Of a DNA stretch of 64,000 bases, positions 55,015-64,000 are shown piece after piece. The stretch spans positions 434,001-498,000 of the forward strand of contig JAAVTG010000845.1 of assembly GCA_011947345.1 (NCBI GenBank), in the 5' to 3' direction. The number at the start of each line of letters is the position of its first letter. Position 1 is the stretch's first letter. The notes below the pieces were generated by a model. The model made no database searches, was not told the origin of the DNA, and worked only from the letters and a program-made list of their open reading frames with translations. This stretch comes from Phytophthora quininea. Its lineage: Eukaryota > Oomycota > Peronosporomycetes > Peronosporales > Peronosporaceae. Both the position numbers and the translations under genes were made by a program.

Positions 55015-56672
55015 ACGCCGAGCTGATCGACATCGTTGGTAGAACAGGCTTGGGCGGAGTGATTCGAGACGAGACTGCTTACGATAGTAGCGTGGTTAGC
55101 GGAGGGTTCGATGCGGGGCTGTCGTGGAGGTTGAGCAACGGCAGTGTGGATTCAAAAGTGTGAGCTGGAGCGCGCTGTCGTCCAGCAAAAACCTCGCTCG
55201 TGCTCTCCCACTTCCTCGTACCTCGAGACCGCAGACGTGGTTGTTTATGCCTCTGCCAACTCGTCGAACAAGGCCTCACAGACACTTCAACGACAAGATA
55301 CACAATTAGATCGATGCATTGCAATTGTTTCCTCCAATATTGATTGTGCCGAGCGTCTCGGCAACAATCCATATACAATGGATATAGTCCGATGCCTGGA
55401 ATTTATCATCATATTTCGCCCGTTTTAAGGAATTTCAGCACACCGATCCAAAACCTTGGCAGTTTACTACTGTATCTGATGACAACCACAAATCTGGGAA
55501 ACCTGGACGCGAAGGCCTGCCAACTCGACATCACTGGGCGAATGTAGCAGCAATTCTAACAAGTTTGGCAGTGAACGACTGCTCTATTCAACGGCTACTG
55601 TACTCTACGGCCGAATCAATAGTAAACCCGCTAACTACTAGTAGTTAATCACTTCAACTCAACCAAACACGACGGCAACCTGCAGCAAATACAATCGGGA
55701 ACATAACATTGACACCAACTGCAGCAGATGCCAACTCATCACCAACAAACAAATTGTAATTGTAGCGCCTTTCTGGTACTCCGTGCTCGCCTTCGACTTT
55801 GCAATGCCACCCCACTGGGGTGTCCTTCATGAATCGTACCTTGAAGATGTCGAATTGCTCCTTGGGTTTCGGATCGGATATCAGTGTTTTGCTCGCCTTA
55901 CCTATGGAGCCCCGGAAGTGCCTTAGTTATGCTGTCAACACCTCTTTCTTCATCATCTTCCGCATGGTCTTTCTTAAGGTTTGGCCTGACCGACGTACGT
56001 GGTCGGTACACCAGCGTTGCGGCTCGATAGCATAGCAATCGTTGCAACCAGCACAAGTGGCCCAGAGGCAACTCGAAGTCTTTTCCTGCAGCTGATTCAA
56101 AGCTTGAGCCTCAAGCTCCTTAGCAGTCCTTGCCCTTAGACGGCCACAGACTTGGGACCGACGAAGCGCAATGTAAGCTGCTGCTCGGCCGCGATGACTC
56201 ATCGGCAATCACCACTCGGTTCAGACAATGCCAGCAGACTTGACCTGGCAAAAGCTGAAGCTCGCAGACAGCAGATGGCTACTTTTGGTCAACACCGAGC
56301 AATCCCTTCGTGTTGAAGACATCGCGAGCGTCTGCCCTGATGGCATCGAGTACTGCTTCCACTTTGGCCACTTGGTCTGGGCGGCAGACGCCCGACACGA
56401 TTGCGTTCTTCACGCTTGAACGTGAGGTGCTGGAGAAGGACTTGTCTCGACGGCGTATTGGGTTTTCTCTATCGGTGGAGTAGAATGGCATCAGCGCTGC
56501 AACCAGCGAAGGGCAAGCAAGAACGAGCATGGGCAGAAGAAGACTGCAAGCTCCATGTGCCTCTTTTGCCAACAGTGGGACTGCTTGACGCTCAGTATCT
56601 GCTCCGATTAGAGCGCCCCGTATTTGCAGTCTGCGACATCATTCGCGCATCGGAGCCCTTCAGCGAAGCACC
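55015..56672 (-). other. Unassigned degenerate minus-strand frames
   Basis: Between the hAT relic and NPC1 several minus-strand frames look coding-like but broken. These include 55927-56208 (RSQVCGRLRARTAKELEAQALNQL, then a Cys-rich CAGCNDCYAIEPQRWCTDHV) and 56279-56572 (VKNAIVSGVCRPDQVAKVEAVLDAIRADA). They may be parts of one decayed gene or transposon. No family recognised. The NPC1 promoter must lie in the last part; TCATTC at 56639 is an initiator-like word 34 bp before its ATG. Confidence 0.35.
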
Positions 56673-59600
56673 ATGTGGCTGTTCGCGGCCGTGAGCGTGC
56701 TCATCGCGACACCGCCGTTCCGCGCCTTCCTGGAGGCGCTGTTCGCCGAGCTCAGCATCGTCTTCTTCACGTACCTGCGGTTCTGGTCGGCGCTGCTGTC
56801 CGCCGTGCTGCTGCTGGCGATTGCCTTCCACACGCGTCGCTTCCTGCGCAGTCGTCGCGTCGCCACGCAGCCCAAACAGAGCCAGCATATCAACCATCCC
56901 AAGAAGCGAGACCGCCGCTCGGACAAGACGCTGCTGCGTGTGCAGTGGAAGAAGGGGAAACTCCCTCACGACACGCTGCTGCGCGTCAAGACCACGACCA
57001 GCGAGATCGCCGGCAGCGGCTTCTACCCGCCACAGCTATGGACCATCGCGCTCTTCGCCCTCACCATGCTGCCCATTATCAACAGTGTCATGGTGGGGAG
57101 GCCACCCCGAGCTCTCCGGAGTGAAGCAGCACAAGCAGCAGCCTATGTGGCGGCCTACGACGCCGACGCGGCGGCTCTTGTGACGCTCAACAAGCAGCTG
57201 ACGACCTGCCATTACTCGGCAGGGGAAGAGTGTCTGGACAATGTGAAGGAGATCTCGGTACTGGGGAGTACAAACAAGGGGAAGGATTCTGCGTCGCCTT
57301 TGACGCAGCCTATGTCAATGTGACGGCCGGTGCGGCGCTGCCGGCCCAATACTTTCCCGTTGCTGTGGACGAGGCTCACGCGCAGGGCTTTGCTAACAAT
57401 TTTTCAGAGTGGTCGGAGACCAACCAGGAGAGGTTCCAACTTGACTGTCCGATGTTGTATGAGGACACGGTGGTTGGTGACAAGCAGGAACTGCTCTGCT
57501 GCACGGAGAACCAGTACGAGGCGCTGAGCCTACAGATTCGAGAGCTGCCTGGACAATGCACGTCCTGCAAGCAGAACTTGAGGAACTTGTGGTGCCAGTT
57601 CTCCTGCCATCCGAGCAACAGTTTGTTTGTCGATGTCACGCAGGTGAGACTGATGGAAGGTGATGCGGATAACGCGGACGAGGTCTTTCCCGCAGTGGAG
57701 GAGGCGACGTATTACGTGGGCCGCGACATGGTCCGCGATCTGCGTGACTATTGCGAGGACGACTCGACATTTACGTCGATGCTGTGTGATATGCGCGAGG
57801 AGAATTGCACAGTTTCGAGTTCGGACATTCTGGACTATCTTGGCTCGTACAGCTTTAATGGGATGGGTTCTCCGTCACAAGTGAATTTTACGACAATGGA
57901 ACAGCTTTCGCCGAGTGAACAAGAAGAGAAGATTTGCGCCTGTGGAAACGAGAACAGGACTGACTGTTTTGCGCCGATGGACACTCGGCTGGAGACTTGC
58001 GTGGATACGTGCGGCGCTCTGTGTGCTGTAAACAAGGATGACAGTCGGGAATATACAACTGCGTGCTACAACTCCGGCAGCTCATCTGGATCTTTGTCAT
58101 CGGTTGGTGCAATTGCCGACAGCGTTATGACTAGCAGCGTGGACGACAGTGGGTCGTCGGCAACTACCAAGTTGGAGAGTCTGGTTTCTGAACTATCGAG
58201 TCATCTTGAGGAAAATAGCTATGCGGTGCTCAACTATATCATTGCTGTACTAGCGTTCTTCGGAGCTACAGCGCTGGCGCTTGGTTTCGCCTATTCGACG
58301 CGTTACGGGAAAAAGAAACGTCAATCGGCGCTGGGTGATCTGGTGAGCGGAGATCCAGGGATGTTGGCGCAAATAAACTTGGACCAGCTTGGGGGCTCAG
58401 TCGTTTGGATAACTGGCTGACGAAGCAGCTAAAGCGTTGGGGAGATTTCGTGGCTATGGGGAACCATCCGCTCTACATCATCCTAATCTCTCTGATGGTT
58501 GTTATTTGTTGTGGTAGTGGTCTTGTCCGTCTCGAGGTCGAGACAGACCCGATGAAGCTCTGGGTCTCCGAGTCAAGCAGTGTTTTCGAGGAGAAAACTC
58601 GCTTTGGCGAGTTGCTCGGTCCAGTTGATCGGGCGGAGACTTTGGTTCTTGTCACGAAAGACGGCGGAGCTGTGATCAGATCAGCGTATATGAAGGAGGC
58701 GATCCGCTTACAACAAATCGTAATCGATGACATTACTTCTGGGAGCATTACCCTGGGAGATATCTGCATTAAAGATTCTTCCAATGCGCCGTGCCAGGTG
58801 AACGCCGTCACGCAGTTTTTTCAGAACCGCATGGATCATTTCGAGGTTTATGAAACGTATGGATTGGAAGCGGAACACTTAAGCAATTGTGCGGACGCCC
58901 CTGCTCGTGCTGACGTGAAAGTTTGCACTCAGTTGCAGGCGCTGGTCAACGCGTCAGGTAGCTTGATTCCCACGACGATGAGCGACTGCCCCTGTGTGTC
59001 TTCATTTGGTGCGCCGATGGCAGAGATGGAAACATATTTGGGTGGCTTTGACGTGGATAATGACACTGTGCCTGCTAGCACTTACTTGACACAAGCGACG
59101 GCCCTATTCTCGACAGCAAATGTGGCGAATCACCAAGATGCAGATAAGAACGCTGATGCTGTAGCGTGGGAGCGTGAGTTTATCTCGCGTATGGAAGTAG
59201 AAGCATCGGAAAACACACTGTTCGATATTTATTACTCTGCAGAGACTTCGCCTGACGATGAGTTTGCCAAGTCATCCCAGGTCGAGACAATTTTCCGAGG
59301 TGCGGCCGCGGGGTTTATCCTTATGGCCATGTACATGGTGATTGGCCTCAATCATTGGAAGCTCAATCATCGTTTTTTCATACATCCAAGATTGGGATCG
59401 GCTTGGCGGGTGTTGCCTGCATTTTAATGGCCGGTGGGGCAACGTTGGGCGTGTTTGCTTGGACTGGGTTGAAGCTGCAGATCGTGACCATCGTGGTGAT
59501 GCCGCTAGTGATGCTCGCGATTGGCACAGGGAACATTTTTCTGATCCTGAACGCCATCGACTTGAAACAAGAGGAATTAAAGATGGAACAGAGGTCGTTG

Positions 59601-61584
59601 TTCGTGGGCCTGGAGGACAATGACTTCGGGATCCACGAGATCACGTGTGTTCTCTTGTGCGAGGCGGCAGGTCATATTGGCCCCAGTATGACTCTAACAG
59701 TTGCTTGCGAATGCTTGATCGTTGCTCTGGCGACGTATTCAGCGATGCCAGCAGCGCAGTGGCTTGCAGCGACGCTAACTCTGGGGATTGCTGCAAGTTT
59801 TGTATTGCAAATGACGATGTTCTTTGCGATCGTCGCCCTCGACAAGCGCCGTGAGTTGAGCGGGACGTACGACGTCCTCTGCTGCAAGCGAGCCTCCTTC
59901 TTACGCCGCCCATGCTTCTCCGAAGATGAAAACACTGGCACAACCGAAAACTCGTCGTTTCCGGGGAGTTCCTACACAGCTCCTGCAGTCAACTTGATGG
60001 ATCGCTTCGTTGCGAGCTATGCTGATGTGCTTCTGAAAAAGGTATCCAAGGTGGTTGTGCTCTTTGTGTTCGCTGGGTGCAGCCTTGCGGCTATTGTTTC
60101 TGTTGAGTCAATGCATCGTGGCTTGTCGCCGACCTCGTTCATCCCGTCGAGCTCGTATTTGCACGATTTCTACCGTGCTGTTGATGAAAATGACGTGTCA
60201 GTCAAGGAGTTTCCTGTTTTCTTTGTTGTCGAAGCTGGCTCTGGCGACAACGCCGATACGTTCAACGCCCTCGCAAACAACGCAGAAGCTCAGAAGAAGT
60301 TTTGTACCTCAAAGGAGATTTGCTCTGACTTGTCCATTCCGAACATTCTGCAGCAATTGGTTGATGCCGATGAAGACAACGTGACGTATCTCAAGAAGGG
60401 CGCTGTAGTTGGGTCGTGGCTCGACGATTTCTGGGGTTTGTTGATCCTGACAGCGAGTGCTGCCGAGTTGATCCGAAGAACGACTACGCGTACTCCCTCT
60501 GCGTCCCGAAGAGAACAGTACAGAGTACATTCGCACACGAGCTGCGGTGGCTCCATCGTGCTTATCGGAGGCAAGTGATGTGCTTTCGGTGCCTGGCGAG
60601 TCCTTTATGTCGTTGTTCAGCATGTTTTCGACCGCGGCGTCGGGCCCGCTGTGTCCATACGCTGCAGGCACGCGCTTCCACGGACAGCTCAGTGTTGACA
60701 AGCAGCCGATCCCCGCAATGAGCAGCAGTGCGGCTTTGGGAGTGAAACTAAACGGGTCGGATTACGGTGCTTCCGTTACTGGCTTTGCATACAAGGTGGT
60801 GGGCAGCGCTGCGACCTCAATCAAGGCCTCCGGGAGCCAAGAGGGGGCTATTGCTGCATATGCACAGGCCCGCCGGATTGCTCAATGGATCAGTGATGAA
60901 ACCGGCATTGAGGTTTGGGTCTACTCGCCAAGATACGTCTTCTTGGACCAGTTCCGGTCGATTCGGCGTGTTGCCTACATCGTTATCTGTGTCGGTCTCG
61001 CAGCAGTGTTCGCTCTGCAAAGTGTGGCCCTTGGGAGTCTGTGGTATGGACTTATGGTGACCCTCGTCGCAGCAGTCACGATTGTTCAGGTCGCTGGTCT
61101 CATGGAGCCGATGGGCGTCCCCCTCAACTCGTTGTCTGTTGTTGGGCTCGCAGTTGCCTCCACGTTCTCCGTCGGTTTCTCCGCGCACTTTGCCCGCCTG
61201 TTTGCGAAGGCTCGAAGCATCACTGATGACAGCGGGTGTGTGCCTTCAGGAGACGAGTGTGTGAAGAAGGCTTTGACGCAGCTTCTGGCGTCCTGGACGT
61301 TGGGAGTAGCCGTGTCCAAATTTGTCGCCCTTGCTGCCATGGCGCTGACGGCTACGCCAGTATTCGCGCCGACTGGCAACTGCTTCTTCCGAACGCTGAT
61401 GTGCGCCGCTGCGTGTGCGTGGTTCAACGGTGCTGTCCTGTTGCCGGTTGGGCTCAGTATCTCGGTGGATGCGACGGAAGGCCGCGTGCGAGAAGTCAAG
61501 GCCACAAACGAGGAGGGCGGCGAGTATTCGCGTGAAAGCCCGTCGTCATCGTACTATGGCTCGCCATTATCGATGAAGTACTGA
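56673..61584 (+). CDS. NPC1-like sterol transporter (sterol-sensing/RND family), frameshifted
   Basis: NPC1 moves sterol out of endolysosomes; oomycetes take up sterols from hosts. ATG 56673 gives an N-terminal membrane part and a basic loop. The NPC1_N lumenal domain follows with many cysteines (LCCTENQYEALSLQI, GQCTSCKQNLRNLWCQFSCHPSNSLFV). Then come a helix (VLNYIIAVLAFFGATALALGFAY) and a lumenal loop starting VETDPMKLWVSESS. The sterol-sensing segment (GIGLAGVACILMAGGATLGV, VVMPLVMLAIGTGNIFLILNA) is followed by a second lumenal domain, and a final helix bundle (GVPLNSLSVVGLAVASTFSVGFSAHFARLF, APTGNCFFRTLMCAAACAWFNGAVLLP). Single-base shifts near 57262, 58399, 59385, 60450 and 60540 split it into six frames. 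Joined length is about 1630 aa. The even spread of small indels favours assembly errors. Confidence 0.88.
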
Positions 61585-61986
61585 GGAGGGAACGACAACT
61601 GCATACACCGCATCATGTTGACTTGTGCTGTATACGTACAAGGATAAAAACAAGAACCCAGACGCTGGTCTCACAGCACGCGTGGAGAAGGAGGTGGAGG
61701 CCGCATTCCGTACCAAAGCGCAGGAATGTATTTTATATTTGCATCTTCCAGAGTTGACAAGCATTGCATCCTATCGTTGTTTCCATCACAGGTACATGGC
61801 GAAATGAGCGCAACAAGAAACTCTCGGAGTTGCATGGCACGATTTCCCGTCGGAGAGCGTGCGAGGCATGAAGGCATGTTTCATTTCAACAGCAAAAATA
61901 GTTGTCGATGAAGTTGCCCCATTTAGTAGTCCGCGGTGCAGCGCCTCTCTCGAAGTCACTGGCCGAGCTCTCGCTGTTTGCCCAAC
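61585..61986. other. Intergenic region
   Basis: About 400 bp between NPC1 and the ODA-docking gene. Small frames only; no feature recognised beyond the presumed promoter. Confidence 0.4.
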
Positions 61987-63728
61987 ATGAGCAACGCACC
62001 CCAGACGGGCGCCAGCATGTTCAGCCCTCGCAGCACTAACAGCAAGAGCAACCACTATCACCTGGCAAGTAGCGGGACTCGGACGCCTCGGATATTTCCA
62101 CCGGATGTGCCCAGCATTCCGCTGAGTCCGTCGCGACTCGAGAGTCCAATGTTTCGTGAACGGGTTTCAGCCTTGATGCAGCAAGGAGACACCTACGCCA
62201 AGCGCCTAGACAGCGAACGACGGCGAGCTGTCGACCTCGATCAAGTCCTGCGAGCTCTACGGGTCGAGCACTTCCAAGCACGCAAAGCTCTCTGCAACGC
62301 AACCAACGCCCAGCTCTGCGCTGCCACGACCGAGCTCAAACCGATTCGCACTCTGGAGAACCGCCTCGACAAGGTACTCACTCGGTTCAACGAAGTCTGC
62401 AACGCCAACAAGGCGCTACGAGAGCAGATCCAAGCACTGCGTCGTGAAAAAGTGCAACAAGGTGCAGTGCTCGACAAACTTGAGCGGGAGACTGCACAAG
62501 CCCAAAGCGAAGCTTCCCAGGTCGCTCAAGCAGCCCAAGCAGCGGGCGACGCAAGAGATCGCGCCAATCGACAAAGCGAATCACTGCGCAACCAGCTTTC
62601 GGAAGACGGCGAGAACTTCGAGTCGGGTTGGAGAGAGAAGGCCGAGCAGCTAGCAGAAGACCGAGCCATGATCCGTGACATCCCGAGACTGCGCACGCCC
62701 AAAAGCCCTTCCCGGCCGCATTTCATCAATAGCTCCACCCCGGGAAGCGTCAATTCGCCGTTGCCTAGCAATGGGTCTGGTCGATCACTGCCAGGAGGCT
62801 TCAAACTGCTGTCCACGCCCAACATCAAGTTGCGAGACGAAACCCAAAAGAACGAGCGACTGCTCCACGAGAAGGCCAACGACTTGCAGAAGCAGACGGA
62901 GCGCCTACGGACTGCTCAGGAGGGCTTGGCCAAGATCAAGCGCAAAACCGGAGAGCGGGACTCGCACGCTCTGGCGGCCGCACTTGTTTCTGCCGAGGAG
63001 AAGAACTTCTCTCTCTTCAACATGATCAACGAGCTCAGCACGGAGATGGAGGCTCTCGAAGTGGAGAACAACGCTCTGGAGGCGCAGGTTAGCGAGCAGA
63101 CCCGCGATGGAGGCATGGGATCAGCTGAAGATACTCGTCGACGAGCACTCAAGCAACAGCTCGAAGACCAGATCGAAAAGTCTCGACAGAAGGTGGCTCG
63201 GCTGGAGTCACGCTACAGCGAAGCTGCTGAAGCTGGCGAAGTGATGAAGGCTGGGGCCTTGGGACTATTTCACAAGTTGCAGGGGCCCAATGACGAGGCC
63301 TTTGCGGCGCAGTTGTCAGCTCATGGGGTCACCGACGTCACGATGGCCGAGCTGCTTGGTCTAATTGAGCAGCGCGTTGGGGAGTTGGTGGACATTCACA
63401 ACATTGCAACCAATGCCCCAGCAGCTGCTGCTTTGGGCGCACAGCATCCATCTATGAAGGTGGACGGGGAAGTCACGACTCTGCCAGCCATGCCCGCCAC
63501 TCTCGCAATGGCGAGCGTCCACGTGGAGGAGCTGCCGCTGCAGCAGCAAGTGCCACTGGCGTTCTGCTTCGACCGACACCTCCCACCGCCGAAGACTTTG
63601 GCGACTCCGATAACGATGAGCCACAGCAAGATGATGTGCTGCGTCCTTGCAAGATCTCGGACATCCAGGAGAAGACCGCTGCTGCAGTTGGTCGCCGCAA
63701 AGAGAAGCAGATTCGCGCCAAGCGGTAG
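61987..63728 (+). CDS. Outer dynein arm docking-complex coiled-coil protein (ODA1/CCDC114-like)
   Basis: The docking complex anchors outer dynein arms to axonemal doublets; oomycete zoospores are flagellate. ATG 61987 (MSNAPQTGASMFSP). After a Ser/Pro-rich leader a long coiled coil starts: FRERVSALMQQGDTYAKRLDSERRRAVDLDQVLRALRVEH. It continues LENRLDKVLTRFNEVCNANKALREQIQALRREK, the most ODA1/CCDC63-like stretch. A second coiled coil covers DETQKNERLLHEKANDLQKQTERL to EKSRQKVARLESRYSE. Near 63545 a one-base shift in a CAG-rich run changes frame. The following frame gives an acidic DFGDSDNDEPQQDD and a basic RRKEKQIRAKR-stop at 63726-63728, the likely true C-terminus. Confidence 0.78.
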
Positions 63729-63821
63729 AGGTGCTAGGAACCGGAAAGAGTACGTCAGTCAGACAGGAGAGCAAGCCCAAACACGTCTATCATTTCACTT
63801 GCCCAAAATGGCGAGTTCTTA

Positions 63822-64000
<179 letters not shown>

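Overview
The window looks like nuclear DNA from an oomycete, most likely a Phytophthora-type plant pathogen. Genes are compact and GC-rich, with a few 50-85 nt GT-AG introns, some carrying CTAAC-type branch points. There are small secreted proteins with RxLR-like motifs, a flagellar dynein-docking coiled-coil protein and an NPC1-type sterol transporter. Gene-dense islands alternate with AT-richer, transposon-littered stretches. The species assignment is inference.

Layout. 1-5074: unassigned sequence, then the left arm (697-5074) of a 4.4-kb inverted repeat carrying a decayed Fanzor (eukaryotic TnpB-like) gene with a 1.4-kb non-autonomous element nested in it. 5075-17450: the segment between the arms. 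It holds a decayed SET-domain gene, a PIF1-like helicase remnant split by a Merlin/IS1595-type transposon (9980-11497), two tandem cation-diffusion-facilitator paralogues flanking a DUF2062 membrane-protein gene, and a DNAJC9-like co-chaperone. 17451-21829: the right arm, an inverted copy of the Fanzor block. 21960-24832: two head-to-head genes or pseudogenes joining a helix-turn-helix to a uracil-phosphoribosyltransferase-like domain, meeting in a second palindrome. 25780-31075: housekeeping genes (SDR-SCP2 peroxisomal protein, eIF3e, glycosyltransferase). 30481-34288: a third palindrome duplicating the glycosyltransferase 3' end and a small secreted-protein gene. 34438-46807: dense gene island (small membrane protein, PH-WW protein, secreted RxLR-like protein, PHD/ePHD chromatin protein, AGC kinase, topoisomerase III, SMYD methyltransferase). 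46808-56670: repeat-rich desert with Helitron, hAT and non-autonomous element remnants. 56673-64000: NPC1-like transporter, ODA-docking protein and the 3' end of an adenosine-deaminase-like gene cut by the window edge.

Many otherwise well conserved genes are broken by single-base shifts, often in homopolymers. This pattern fits base-level assembly errors better than many independent pseudogenisations, so gene ends were joined by homology and marked as frameshifted. Three inverted duplications in 34 kb are the dominant structural feature. They are either real foldback/segmental duplications with gene conversion or partly assembly artefacts.
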